Assembly: GCF_008843145.1 (NCBI RefSeq) | Contig: NZ_CP030265.1 | Coordinates: 1,285,001 to 1,349,000, forward strand | DNA length: 64,000 nt | Source of the DNA: Skermanella pratensis | GTDB taxonomy: Bacteria; Pseudomonadota; Alphaproteobacteria; Azospirillales; Azospirillaceae | Reading direction: 5' to 3' | In this document: piece after piece, positions 26,315-36,294 of the stretch | Position numbering within the stretch: position 1 is the first letter of the stretch | Layout of the letters: every line of letters begins with the position of its first letter | Made by a program: the position numbers and the translations under genes | The notes under the pieces: model-generated | Told to the model about the DNA's origin: nothing | Database searches by the model: none | Seen by the model: only the letters and a program-made list of their open reading frames with translations

Positions 26315-27187
26315 ATGAACACGATAGCGGTTTCCGAATCGGACGCCGGGGCTCGGCCGAAGCGGCGGGGCTGGTCGCCCACGCGGGTCTGGGGCACCAT
26401 CCTGCTGGTGCCCTATGTCCTGGTCTTCCTGTTCTTCGTGGTCTATCCCGTGTGCTACGGGTTCTGGCTGGCGCGGGACCCGCAGAGCTACGTCCAGCTG
26501 TTCGAAGACCCGATCTTCGTCCGCTCGATCTTCAACACGCTGGCCTTCCTGCTGATCGGCGTGAACCTGAAGATGATGGTGGCGCTGCTGCTGTCGGGCT
26601 TCTTCCTGCACGACCGGATCTGGATCCGCTGGCTGTCGCTGATCTTCATCCTGCCCTGGGCGGTGCCGTCGATCCCGACGATCCTGTCCGTGCGCTTCAT
26701 GCTCAACCCGGAATGGGGCGTCATCAACCAGCTGATCTTCCGGTTCACGGCCGAGGACGGGCCGAACTGGCTGAACGACCCGACCCTGGGCCTGACCTTT
26801 TCCATCCTGGTCCATATCTGGAAGAGCCTGCCCTTCTGGACCCTGATCCTGCTGTCCGGCCGGCTCGCGATCTCCAAGGACCTGTACGAGGCGGCCTCGG
26901 TGGACGGCGCGAGCCCGGTCCAGCAGTTCCGGTTCGTCACCTGGCCGTCGATGAAGACGCTGTACGTGACCTGCACGGTGCTGTCGATGATCTGGACGCT
27001 GGGCGACTTCAACAGCGTCTACCTGCTGACCGGCGGCGGGCCGGCCGACCTGACCCACGTGCTGGCGACGCTCGGCATCCGGTACCTGCGGCTCGACCAG
27101 GTGAACCTGTCCATGGCGGCGATCGTCACGGCACTGCCGCTGGTGCTTCCGCTGGTCTATTTCATGATGCGGCGGCTTTCAAAATGA
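26315..27187 (+). CDS. ABC transporter permease, MalF-like
   Basis: 290 residues with about six membrane segments, first at ~28-50 (GTILLVPYVLVFLFFVVYPV). The EAA loop reads LYEAASVDGASPVQQFRFVT, typical of CUT1 permeases that dock the ATPase. It starts 82 bases after the binding-protein gene. Its stop overlaps an ATG of a six-codon mini-ORF that leads into the second permease gene (see the repeat entry at 27184). Confidence 0.94.
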   Translation: MNTIAVSESDAGARPKRRGWSPTRVWGTILLVPYVLVFLFFVVYPVCYGFWLARDPQSYVQLFEDPIFVRSIFNTLAFLLIGVNLKMMVALLLSGFFLHDRIWIRWLSLIFILPWAVPSIPTILSVRFMLNPEWGVINQLIFRFTAEDGPNWLNDPTLGLTFSILVHIWKSLPFWTLILLSGRLAISKDLYEAASVDGASPVQQFRFVTWPSMKTLYVTCTVLSMIWTLGDFNSVYLLTGGGPADLTHVLATLGIRYLRLDQVNLSMAAIVTALPLVLPLVYFMMRRLSK

Positions 27188-27225
27188 AGAGGTTGCCAAA
27201 ATGAAGAGGCTGGCCAGATGAAGAG
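27184..27225 (+). repeat. Triplicated 17-bp start region with two six-codon overlapping mini-ORFs
   Basis: ATGAAGAG occurs at 27184, 27201 and 27218, exactly 17 bases apart. The first permease stop overlaps the first ATG (ATGA). That ATG encodes MKRLPK and stops at the second ATG (ATGA). The second encodes MKRLAR and stops at the third ATG (ATGA), which is the true start of the second permease. Because 17 is not a multiple of 3, each copy lands in a new frame but keeps the four-base overlap. Confidence 0.8.
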
Positions 27226-28069
27226 ATTTTCCCTGGCGGGGGTCGCGGGCGAGGCGAAGCTTCTGCTCATTGGCATTCCGGTCCTGATCTGGACGATGCT
27301 GCCGATCTACCACCTGTTCCTGTTCGCGATCTCGCCCCGGGACGCCGCCTTCTCCGGCAATATCTGGCCGGAGGAACCGACGCTCCGGAACTTCCAGATC
27401 GTGCTGAACCAGGACCACTATTTCCTGATCCATTTCTGGGAACAGCTTGCCAACTCGCTGATCGTCGCGATAGCGACCGGGGTGCTGACCCTGCTGGTGG
27501 CGACATTCGCCGCCTTCGCGATCAGCAGGCTGAAGGTGGAGGGCGGGCGCACGGTGATGAACCTGGCGCTGTTCACCTATTTCATCCCGGCCGCCTTCCT
27601 GGCGGTGCCGATGTACCGGACCATGGGCATGTACGGGCTGCTCAACAGCAAGTGGGCGCTGATCCTGGCGATGGTCACGGTGGCGTCGCCCTATGCGATC
27701 TGGGTGCTGAAGCAGGCGTCGGACAAGCTGCCCTACGAACTGGACGAGGCGGCGGTGGTGGACGGCGCGTCGCCGCTGCAGCTGTTCTGGATGGTCTACC
27801 TGCCGCTGATGAAGCCGTCGCTGGTGGCGGTCGGGACCTATGCGCTGCTGCTGGCCTGGAACGAGTATCTCTACGCCTTCCTGCTGCTGTCCCGCGACAC
27901 CGAGATCACCCTGCCGGTGGCGCTCGGCAATTTCCTGGCGGCGGACGACTCGCCGTGGGAGCTGCTGATGACGACCGGGCTGATCTATGCGCTGCCGCCG
28001 GCGGCGATCTACTACGCCTTCAAGCGCTACATGGTCTCCGGCCTGACCGCGGGCGCCGTCAAGAGCTGA
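27218..28069 (+). CDS. ABC transporter permease, MalG-like
   Basis: 283 residues with about six membrane segments, first at ~15-38 (LLLIGIPVLIWTMLPIYHL). EAA loop YELDEAAVVDGASPLQLFWM. Partner of the upstream MalF-like permease. Its ATG is the last of three tandem ATGAAGAG copies and is preceded by two overlapping mini-ORFs, so re-initiation probably feeds it from the first permease. The ATPase gene follows after 27 bases. Confidence 0.94.
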   Translation: MKRFSLAGVAGEAKLLLIGIPVLIWTMLPIYHLFLFAISPRDAAFSGNIWPEEPTLRNFQIVLNQDHYFLIHFWEQLANSLIVAIATGVLTLLVATFAAFAISRLKVEGGRTVMNLALFTYFIPAAFLAVPMYRTMGMYGLLNSKWALILAMVTVASPYAIWVLKQASDKLPYELDEAAVVDGASPLQLFWMVYLPLMKPSLVAVGTYALLLAWNEYLYAFLLLSRDTEITLPVALGNFLAADDSPWELLMTTGLIYALPPAAIYYAFKRYMVSGLTAGAVKS

Positions 28070-28096
28070 GCGTGACCGATATTTGGGGAAGCAATC

Positions 28097-29173
<1,077 letters not shown>

Positions 29174-29179
29174 GGACCA

Positions 29180-30268
29180 ATGGCGAAACTTAGCTCCATC
29201 GAACCAGGATTCTACCGCATCCCGCTGCCGGTGGTGCTGACCGACAGCACCCATGGCGAGATGAAGGCTTTCGAGCTGAACACCGTCCGGCTGCGCGATG
29301 CCGACGGGGCGGAGGGGGTCGGCTACACCTTCACCGTGGGGCGGAACGGCGGCGCCGTCGATTCCGTGCTGACGCGCGAGATCCCCGAGCTGATGCAGGG
29401 GGAGGAGGCCGACGCGATCGAGTGGCTGTGGCAGAAGGCTTGGTGGGCGCTCCACTATGGCGGGCGCGGCGGCCCGACGGTGCTGGCGCTGTCGGCCTTC
29501 GACATGGCCCTGTGGGACCTGAAGGCCCGGCGGGCCGGGCTGCCGCTGTGGCGGCTGCTGGGCGGCTACGATCCCAGGGTGCCGTGCTATGCCGGGGGCA
29601 TCGACCTGGAGCTTCCGCTGGACGCGCTGCTCCGCCAGACCGACGACAACCTCGCCAAGGGGTTCCGGGCGATCAAGATGAAGGTGGGGCGCCGGAACCT
29701 GTTCGAGGACGTCGAGCGGGTCGCGGCGATGCGCGCGCACCTGGGGCAGGGCTTCCCGCTGATGGTGGACGCCAACATGAAGTGGGGCGTGGACGAGGCG
29801 ATCCGCGCCGCCCGGGCGCTCCAGCCGTTCGACCTGACCTGGCTGGAGGAGCCGACCATCCCGGACGACCCGGCCGGCCACGCCCGCATCGTCCGCGAGG
29901 GCGGGCTGCCGATCGCGGCCGGCGAGAACCTGCGGACGCTTTGGGAGTTCAAGCTGTATATCGCGGGGGGCGGCGTGACCTATCCGGAGCCCGACGTCAC
30001 CAATTGCGGCGGCATCACGCCCTTCATGAAGATCGCGCACCTGGCGGAAGCCTTCAACCTGCCGGTGACCAGCCACGGCGCCCATGACGTGACCGTCCAC
30101 CTGCTGGCCGCCTGCCCGAACCGTTCCTTCCTGGAGGCCCACGGCTTCGGGCTGGACCGCTACATCGCGGAGCCGCTGCGGATCGAAAACGGCGTCGCGA
30201 TCGCGCCGGAGCGGCCGGGGCACGGGATGGAGTTCGATTGGAAGGGGTTGGAGAAGATCCGGGGGTAA
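29180..30268 (+). CDS. Mandelate racemase/muconate lactonizing enzyme family protein (likely acid-sugar dehydratase)
   Basis: 362 residues, enolase superfamily, mandelate racemase subgroup. Catalytic elements: IKMKVG (K-x-K base), metal ligands in LMVDANMKW, LEEPTIPDD and AAGENL, and the His of VTSHGAHD with its partner Asp in EPDVTNCGG. Most bacterial homologues with K-x-K plus His dehydrate acid sugars such as galactarate, talarate or tartrate; the exact substrate cannot be read. Last gene of the transporter operon, so it probably processes the imported compound. Confidence 0.92.
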   Translation: MAKLSSIEPGFYRIPLPVVLTDSTHGEMKAFELNTVRLRDADGAEGVGYTFTVGRNGGAVDSVLTREIPELMQGEEADAIEWLWQKAWWALHYGGRGGPTVLALSAFDMALWDLKARRAGLPLWRLLGGYDPRVPCYAGGIDLELPLDALLRQTDDNLAKGFRAIKMKVGRRNLFEDVERVAAMRAHLGQGFPLMVDANMKWGVDEAIRAARALQPFDLTWLEEPTIPDDPAGHARIVREGGLPIAAGENLRTLWEFKLYIAGGGVTYPEPDVTNCGGITPFMKIAHLAEAFNLPVTSHGAHDVTVHLLAACPNRSFLEAHGFGLDRYIAEPLRIENGVAIAPERPGHGMEFDWKGLEKIRG

Positions 30269-30279
30269 ACCGCCGCCCC

Positions 30280-30318
30280 TTGACCGGAGACCCGTTCGCA
30301 CTAGAACATTATGTGAAC
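30280..30318 (+). promoter_or_regulatory. SOS promoter with LexA box upstream of the DNA-repair operon
   Basis: A perfect alphaproteobacterial LexA box, GAAC-N7-GAAC, spans 30304-30318 (GAACATTATGTGAAC). It overlaps the -10 region of a possible promoter: TTGACC at 30280-30285, 16 bases, then TAGAAC at 30302-30307. The gene starts 17 bases after the box. LexA bound here would block transcription until DNA damage; the downstream genes encode repair-type proteins, which supports the call. Confidence 0.8.
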
Positions 30319-30334
30319 AAGTGCGGGCGGGACG

Positions 30335-31558
30335 ATGGAACTGCGAGAGAAGCTGGAGATCCTGGCGGATGCGGCCAAGTATGACGCGTCCTGCGCGTCG
30401 AGCGGGTCGGACCGCAAGACTTCCGCCGGGACCAAGGACGGGATCGGCTCGACCGAGGGCATGGGTATCTGCCACGCCTATGCGCCGGACGGGCGCTGCA
30501 TCTCGCTGCTGAAGATCCTTCTGACCAACTTCTGCGTCTATGACTGCCTTTATTGCGTCAACCGTCGGTCCAGCAATGTCCGCCGCGCCCGCTTCACGCC
30601 GGAGGAGGTCGTCAGGCTGACCCTGGGCTTCTACCGGCGCAACTACATCGAGGGGCTTTTCCTCAGCTCCGGCATCATCCAGAGCCCCGACTACACCATG
30701 GAGCAGCTTGTCCGGGTGGCGAAGATGCTTCGGGAGGACCACGGCTTCCGCGGCTATATCCACCTGAAGACGATCCCCGACGCCTCGCCCGAGCTTCTGG
30801 CCGAGGCGGGGCTGTACGCCGACCGGCTCAGCATCAACATCGAGCTGCCGTCGGAGCCGTCGCTGGACCGGCTGGCGCCGGAGAAGGACGCGGGCGCGAT
30901 CAGGCGTTCCATGGGGCGGCTGCGGCTTCGGATCGAGGAGGCGAAGTCCAGCCCGCGCGAGCCGCGCTTCGCGCCCGGCGGCCAGAGCACCCAGATGATC
31001 GTCGGGGCCGACGGGACGGACGACTGGGGCATCCTGGCGACCAGCGACCGGCTCTATACCGGGTACCGGCTGCGCCGGGTCTATTATTCCGCCTTCAGCC
31101 CGATCCCGGACGGCAGCTCCAGCCTGCCGCCGGGGGCACCGCCGCTGGTGAGGGAGCACCGGCTGTATCAGGCCGACTGGCTGATGCGGTTCTACGGCTT
31201 CGACGCGGGCGAGATCGTGCCGGACGGCGGGCTGCTAGACCTGGAGATCGACCCGAAGCTGGCCTGGGCGCTGGTCAATCGCCACCGGTTCCCGGTGGAC
31301 GTCAACAAGGCGGACCGGGAAAGCCTGCTGCGGGTGCCCGGAATGGGCGTACGTACGGTGGACCGCCTGCTGTCGATCCGGCGGCACAAGGCCGTACGTC
31401 TGGAGGACCTGGGGCGGCTTCGGGTCCAGCTTGCCAAGGTGGCGCCCTTCGTCACCACGGCAGACCCGCAGGTCGGACGCTCGACGCTGGACCGGCTGGA
31501 CCTGCGTCAGCGGCTGGCGCCCCGGCCGGCGCAGCTGGCGCTGCCGCTGTTCGCCTGA
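30335..31558 (+). CDS. Putative DNA modification/repair radical SAM protein
   Basis: 407 residues. The radical SAM cluster motif is C67-x3-C71-x2-C74 in FCVYDCLYC, preceded by LLKILLTNF. Family features continue: LFLSSGIIQSPDYTMEQL, GYIHLKTIPDASPELL and LSINIELPSEPSL. A C-terminal helix-hairpin-helix-like stretch (VPGMGVRTVDRLLSIRR) suggests DNA contact. It matches the family always found next to a DUF4130/uracil-DNA glycosylase-like partner, as here, seven bases downstream. The reaction is not known. A LexA box overlaps its promoter. Confidence 0.9.
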   Translation: MELREKLEILADAAKYDASCASSGSDRKTSAGTKDGIGSTEGMGICHAYAPDGRCISLLKILLTNFCVYDCLYCVNRRSSNVRRARFTPEEVVRLTLGFYRRNYIEGLFLSSGIIQSPDYTMEQLVRVAKMLREDHGFRGYIHLKTIPDASPELLAEAGLYADRLSINIELPSEPSLDRLAPEKDAGAIRRSMGRLRLRIEEAKSSPREPRFAPGGQSTQMIVGADGTDDWGILATSDRLYTGYRLRRVYYSAFSPIPDGSSSLPPGAPPLVREHRLYQADWLMRFYGFDAGEIVPDGGLLDLEIDPKLAWALVNRHRFPVDVNKADRESLLRVPGMGVRTVDRLLSIRRHKAVRLEDLGRLRVQLAKVAPFVTTADPQVGRSTLDRLDLRQRLAPRPAQLALPLFA

Positions 31559-31565
31559 GGCCGCC

Positions 31566-32975
31566 ATGCACGCTGTCGATCTGGCCCATCCCGTCGATTT
31601 CGAGGGCTGGCGCGCGGCGGCGCGGCGGATGGTGCTGGCCGATGCCCGGCCGGAGGCGGTGGACTGGCGGGTGGGCGCGCAGGCGGGGCTGTTCGGCGAT
31701 GCGGCCGCGCCGGTCGTTCCGGAAGCGGACCGGAACCGCGCGTTCACCGTGCCGAAGGATTTCCTGGAGCTGGCGGAGACCGTCGTCTGCCACCGCGACC
31801 CGGCGCGCTTCGCGCTGCTCTACGGCCTGCTCTGGCGGCTAACCCATGGGGAGCCGAAGCTGCTGGAGATCGTGTCGGACCGGGAGGTCCACCGGGCGGA
31901 GACCATGGCGCGGGCGGTGCGCCGCGACATCCACAAGATGCACGCCTTCGTCCGCTTCCGCGAGCGGGAAGGGCACTATCTGGCCTGGTTCGAACCGGAC
32001 CACTTCATCGTGGAGCGGGCGGCGCCGTTCTTCGCCCGCCGGTTCGCCAACATGGACTGGTCGATCCTGACGCCGGACCGCAGCGTCCACTGGGACGGCG
32101 GGACGCTCCACTTCACCCCCGGCGCCAGCCGGGCGGAGGTGCCCGACGAGGACTCGCTGGAGGATTACTGGCGCAGCTACTACGCCAGCATCTTCAACCC
32201 GGCCCGGCTCAAGGTCGCGGCCATGCAGTCGGAGATGCCGCGGAAATACTGGCGCAACCTGCCCGAGGCGCGGCTGATCGCCCCGCTGATCCGCGACGCC
32301 GGCCGCCGGGCCGCCGCCATGGTCGAGAGCGGCGTGACGCTGCCGGCACCGAAGTCCGGGCGCTGGGCCGGGGCCGTTCCGTCCGTTCGGGCGCCGGCGC
32401 CCGAGGGCGGCCTCCAGGCCTGCCGGCGCTGTACGCTGTGGCGCGACGCGACACAGGCGGTTCCGGGCGAGGGGCCGATGGGAGCGCGGCTGATGCTGGT
32501 GGGCGAGCAGCCAGGCGACCAGGAGGACCTGGCCGGGCGGGCGTTCGTCGGACCGGCCGGCCGGCTGCTGGACCGGGCGCTGGGCGAGGCCGGCATCGTG
32601 CGGTCGCAGTGCTACGTCACCAACGCGGTCAAGCATTTCAAGTTCACGCCGCGCGGCAAGCGCCGCATCCACCAGAAGCCCGATGCCGGCGAGGTCGAGC
32701 ATTGCCGCTGGTGGCTGGCGGAGGAGGTCGCCGCGGTCCGCCCGCGGCTGATCGTGGCCCTGGGCGCCACGGCCGGCCGGGCGCTGCTGCGCCGGGAGGT
32801 CGCGGTCCAGCGCGAGCGCGGCGCCGTCCTCCGGCTGGAGGAGGGGCGGTCGATGCTGCTGACCGTGCATCCCTCCTACCTGCTCCGGCTTCCCGATGCC
32901 GCCGCCAAGGCGGCGGAGTATGACCGTTTCGTCGCCGATCTGAGGCTTGCTACCTCCTTTGCGATGGCGCCGTGA
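31566..32975 (+). CDS. DUF4130 domain-UdgX-type uracil-DNA glycosylase fusion
   Basis: 469 residues in two parts. The N-terminal ~250 residues are the DUF4130-type domain (FALLYGLLWRLTHGEPKLLE, VRRDIHKMHAFVRFRE). The C-terminal ~200 residues are a family 4-like uracil-DNA glycosylase with motif GEQPGD at 313-318 and the loop KRRIH with His at residue 369. GEQPG plus KRRIH marks UdgX, whose loop His bonds covalently to the abasic sugar left after uracil removal (family knowledge). HPSYLLRLPD is the distal motif. A Cys pair (CRRC) and other Cys may hold a 4Fe-4S cluster. Second gene of the SOS-linked operon. Confidence 0.92.
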   Translation: MHAVDLAHPVDFEGWRAAARRMVLADARPEAVDWRVGAQAGLFGDAAAPVVPEADRNRAFTVPKDFLELAETVVCHRDPARFALLYGLLWRLTHGEPKLLEIVSDREVHRAETMARAVRRDIHKMHAFVRFREREGHYLAWFEPDHFIVERAAPFFARRFANMDWSILTPDRSVHWDGGTLHFTPGASRAEVPDEDSLEDYWRSYYASIFNPARLKVAAMQSEMPRKYWRNLPEARLIAPLIRDAGRRAAAMVESGVTLPAPKSGRWAGAVPSVRAPAPEGGLQACRRCTLWRDATQAVPGEGPMGARLMLVGEQPGDQEDLAGRAFVGPAGRLLDRALGEAGIVRSQCYVTNAVKHFKFTPRGKRRIHQKPDAGEVEHCRWWLAEEVAAVRPRLIVALGATAGRALLRREVAVQRERGAVLRLEEGRSMLLTVHPSYLLRLPDAAAKAAEYDRFVADLRLATSFAMAP

Positions 32976-33018
32976 ACACCGGCCGGTGGCATTCTCCGGT
33001 TATCGATGGGGAGTGACG

Positions 33019-33249
33019 ATGCAACCACGATTTGGCCATGCCGTACTGACCGAGGACGATCGCCGCCGCCTGCGCGACCGCCTGGAGCGGCTGGGCGAGC
33101 AGAAGGTCCGGCTGATGTCGGGGGTGGACTGCGTACGCTATTTCGGCAACTGGCAGGCCGCGGAACTGGTCGACGAGTGGCTCGAGGTCAAGGACGCGGA
33201 ACGCCAGGAGCAGTCCGGACTGCTGAGGCGCCTGTTCGGAAAGAAGTGA
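33019..33249 (+). CDS. Small hypothetical protein, charged
   Basis: 76 residues; no family recognised. The start at 33019 is supported by GGGGAG a few bases upstream. The sequence is helical and very rich in Arg, Glu and Lys (DDRRRLRDRLERLGEQKVRL), with a basic C-terminus LLRRLFGKK. It follows the UdgX gene after 43 bases on the same strand and could be co-transcribed, but nothing else links it to repair. Confidence 0.6.
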   Translation: MQPRFGHAVLTEDDRRRLRDRLERLGEQKVRLMSGVDCVRYFGNWQAAELVDEWLEVKDAERQEQSGLLRRLFGKK

Positions 33250-33585
33250 CCTCTCCCCCCATTCCGGCAATGGAGTTTCGCCGTCCGGGCGGCTAGGCGT
33301 ACGCCATCCGCCGCGCCGCCGGAACAATTCGTCCGGGCAGAAGGGCAGCAACCGGTATCATCCCTTCACTCGGTCGCCCCGTGACGTTACTATGGCGAAT
33401 TCGGTTTACGGGATGGCGATTGAACATTCGGTCGCCGCCGTATGTTCCAGAAGGAACTTGTCGCTGTCCCTGAAAGGCCATGCGCCCACGAACCCGGCCC
33501 AGGAACCCGATGCGGCCTCGACGAACCAGGCTGAAGAAGTAGGAAGCGCTTGCCATGAGGCCGGTGCGGAGATTTGCAGGTGGAA
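33250..33585. other. 336-bp intergenic region
   Basis: I see no gene, tRNA or strong hairpin here. A 65-codon ORF exists (33392-33589) but lacks a ribosome-binding site and any recognisable product. The sequence presumably contains the promoter of the phosphatidylcholine synthase gene; no clear -35/-10 pair stands out. Confidence 0.4.
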
Positions 33586-34323
33586 ATGACTTCCAGGATG
33601 ACCGAAGTGACCGAGCCTTATTCCCACGTTCAGAAGGCCGCCGCCTGGGTGGTCCACGCCGTCACGGCGAGCGGGGTGGTGCTCGGGCTGATGGCCCTGC
33701 TGGCGCTGGTTGACAACAACGCCAAGGGCTGCCTGCTCTGGCTCGGCGCGGCACTCCTGGTCGATGGGGTGGACGGGACGCTGGCCCGCAAGTTCTCGGT
33801 CAAGCGGGTCCTGCCGAACTTCGACGGCGCGACCCTCGACCTGGTGATCGACTATCTGACGTACGTGTTCATCCCCGCGATATTCATTTACAAGTTCATT
33901 CCGCTCCCGGGACCGCTCGAACTGGTCGCGGTCGCGTTCATCCTGCTGTCGGCGCTCTATTGCTTCTGCAACGTCAACATGAAGAGCAACGACAATTATT
34001 TCGTCGGGTTTCCGGCGGTCTGGAACGTGGTCGCCTTGTACCTCTTCATCCTGGACCTGGACCCGGCGGTCACCTTCGCCCTGATCACCTTCTTCGCCCT
34101 GATGACCTTCACCACGGCCAAGTTCGTCCATCCTTTCCGGGTGCCGCACCTGATGCCGGTCAACATCGCGATGACTGCGGTCTGGATGATCAGCAGCCTG
34201 CTGCTCGTCCTGGGCCAGCCGGACGACCCGATGGTGCTGATGGTTCCGTGGATCGTCGCCTCCGCCTGGTTCACCGGCATCTGCGCCTGGCGGACCGTGC
34301 TGGGATACGCGCGCGGCGCCTGA
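33586..34323 (+). CDS. pcs: Phosphatidylcholine synthase
   Basis: 245-residue inner-membrane enzyme that makes phosphatidylcholine from CDP-diacylglycerol and choline. The CDP-alcohol phosphotransferase motif appears in the Pcs form: VDGVDGTLARKF followed by LPNFDGATLDLVIDYLTY. About seven hydrophobic segments are visible, and further family signatures are NVNMKSNDNYFVGFPAVWNV and FVHPFRVPHL. Start set at the ATG at 33586 after AGGTGG; an upstream TTG would add four residues. The Pcs pathway is typical of host- or soil-associated alphaproteobacteria and uses exogenous choline. Confidence 0.93.
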   Translation: MTSRMTEVTEPYSHVQKAAAWVVHAVTASGVVLGLMALLALVDNNAKGCLLWLGAALLVDGVDGTLARKFSVKRVLPNFDGATLDLVIDYLTYVFIPAIFIYKFIPLPGPLELVAVAFILLSALYCFCNVNMKSNDNYFVGFPAVWNVVALYLFILDLDPAVTFALITFFALMTFTTAKFVHPFRVPHLMPVNIAMTAVWMISSLLLVLGQPDDPMVLMVPWIVASAWFTGICAWRTVLGYARGA

Positions 34324-34486
34324 CCGGCCGGCGCAGGCCCGAAACATCGAATGCCGAATATTGGGGCCCGCGGTTCGCCGCGGGTCTCTCTTTTTGCCAA
34401 GTCCGTTTGACCAATGGACAACCCGCCCCGGAGTCGTGGGAATCTGGATGCCGGTTGGTAGAGTCCTGGTAGGAGGAAGCATCCCG

Positions 34487-35679
34487 ATGCGTAACTATGC
34501 CATCCTGCGAAATCTATCTCCGCTGGCAACCGCGGAGCCGTTCGAACGCCGGGCCCGGAGCGTCCGTCCGGAAGCCGTCATGATTCCGCCCGAACCGATG
34601 ATCGACGTGGCGCGGCTGACCTCGCGCCAGGTTCGGGAGGTGGCCCGCGATCCAGGAGTCCGCGGCATCGCTCCGGTCATGCCCATCACGCTGATCCGGC
34701 CGTTCGAGGTTCCCGAGGCGGAGGCCGCCACCCAGGCCTGGGGGATCGGCGCCGTCCGGGCGGACGTCTCGGACTTCACGGGGCCGGGGTCACGGTGGCG
34801 GTGCTGGACACCGGCATCGATGCCGGCCACGCCGCCTTCCAGGGCGTGGAACTGGTCCAGGAGGACTTCTCCGGGTCGGGCAACGGCGACAGGCAGGGGC
34901 ACGGCACCCACTGCGCCGGCACGATCTTCGGGCGCGATGTCGACGGCACGCGGATCGGCGTCGCCCGCGGCGTCGGCCGGGCCCTGATCGGCAAGGTGCT
35001 CGGGGACGACGGCAGCGGCAGCAGCGACATGATCTTCCGGGGCATCCAGTGGGCGGTCCAGGAAGGCGCCCAGGTGATCTCGATGTCGCTGGGGTTCGAT
35101 TTCCCCGGGCTGGTCGCCCGGCTGGTGGCGGACGACTGGCCGCCGGAGCTGGCGACCTCCGTGGCGCTGGAAGGCTATCGCGGCAATCTCCGCATGTTCG
35201 ACGCCCTGATGGAAATGGTCGAGGCGCGGGCCGCCTTCTCGATCGGGACTGTCCTGGTGGCCGCGGCGGGCAACGAGAGCCGGCGCGACCGGAACAAGGA
35301 CTTCGAGGTGGCCGTGTCGATCCCGGCGGCGGCCCAGGGCATCATCTCGGTCGGCGCGCTGGGCCAGACAGGGGGGCAGACGGGGACCACCCTGGGCGTC
35401 GCGCCCTTCTCCAACACCTTCCCGCAGGTCAGCGCCCCCGGCGTCAACGTGCTGTCGGCCAGGGCCGGCGGCGGTCTGGTCGCCCTGAACGGCACCAGCA
35501 TGGCGACCCCCCATGTCGCCGGCGTCGCGGCGCTCTGGTGGGAGGCCATGGGCGGCGCGCCGGCCCGGATCGCCGCGTCGGCGGTCGCCGCGAAGGTCCT
35601 GGGGCAGGCGCGGACCGATGTCTTCCTGTCGGATGCGGACCCGGCGGACCGCGGGCTGGGGATCGTCACCGCGCCGTAG
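34487..35679 (+). CDS. Subtilisin-like serine peptidase (S8), apparent -1 nt frameshift near 34780
   Basis: Secreted-type subtilase split over two frames. The first frame starts at the ATG at 34487 behind a strong AGGAGG and gives a propeptide-like region ending AWGIGAVRADVSDFTG. The catalytic part lies in another frame: Asp in VAVLDTGID, His in GHGTHCAGTIFG, Ser in LNGTSMATPHVAG. One more G in the GGGG run at 34780-34783 joins the two as DFTGAGVTVAVLDTG, exactly the family pattern. No signal peptide is evident at the N-terminus. Either a sequencing error or an inactivated gene; an internal GTG at 34795 is too close to the active-site Asp to be a good start. Confidence 0.85.
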
Positions 35680-35749
35680 GGCGGTGCCGGGGTGAACCAC
35701 CGGGCCGGGCGACGTGTTGTCCAGGAGATTGCCGTCCCATGAGGTCTCC

Positions 35750-36277
35750 TTGAAACGCGTCGTTCCCGGCCTGCTGCTGGTCGCCCTGCTGGCGGGCTGC
35801 CAAGCGCCCGTCCGCATGTCCAACATGATCGTTCCCGACACCGAGCGGATCGCCGGACAGACCGGCCGCCCGCTCGCGGTCGAGGTCGGCAGCGTGGGCA
35901 GGGGAAGCTCCTGGAACGTCCTGAACCAAGTCCAGGTCGCCGATTTGGACCTGCGGGAAGCCCTGATCAATTCCCTCGCCGTGCGCGGCGCCCTGGCGGC
36001 GAGCCAGCCGCGCTACCGGGTCGATGCGGAACTGCTCCGCACGACCCGGGGCCTCCAGGAGATCCTGATGGGGCTCAACGTGACGGCCGAGGTGGAGATC
36101 CGCTATCTGGTCACCGACACGGCGACCGGCGCCGTCGTCTTCTCCCGGCCGATCGTCTCGACCGGGACCGCGTCCTCGTCGGACTATTTCAGCCCGACCG
36201 AGCGGACGCGCGTCGCGACCGAGCGCGCGATCCAGGACAACATGCGGAAGCTGCTGGCGGAGCTTTACGGTTTTTAA
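35750..36277 (+). CDS. Lipoprotein of unknown function
   Basis: 175 residues from a TTG start at 35750 preceded by GAGG. Signal sequence KRVVPGLLLVALLAGC ends in a clear lipobox. The mature part has alternating strands (RYRVDAELLRTTRGLQEIL, AEVEIRYLVTDTATGAVVF), resembling small periplasmic-facing outer-membrane lipoproteins, but I do not recognise the family. It ends just before a long perfect hairpin shared with the convergent RND operon. Confidence 0.75.
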   Translation: MKRVVPGLLLVALLAGCQAPVRMSNMIVPDTERIAGQTGRPLAVEVGSVGRGSSWNVLNQVQVADLDLREALINSLAVRGALAASQPRYRVDAELLRTTRGLQEILMGLNVTAEVEIRYLVTDTATGAVVFSRPIVSTGTASSSDYFSPTERTRVATERAIQDNMRKLLAELYGF

Positions 36278-36294
36278 GGGTGGACTCGGCGCTC

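Noticed and set aside
33392-33589. 65-codon ORF upstream of pcs
   Set aside because: No ribosome-binding site, overlaps the pcs start and has no recognisable product.
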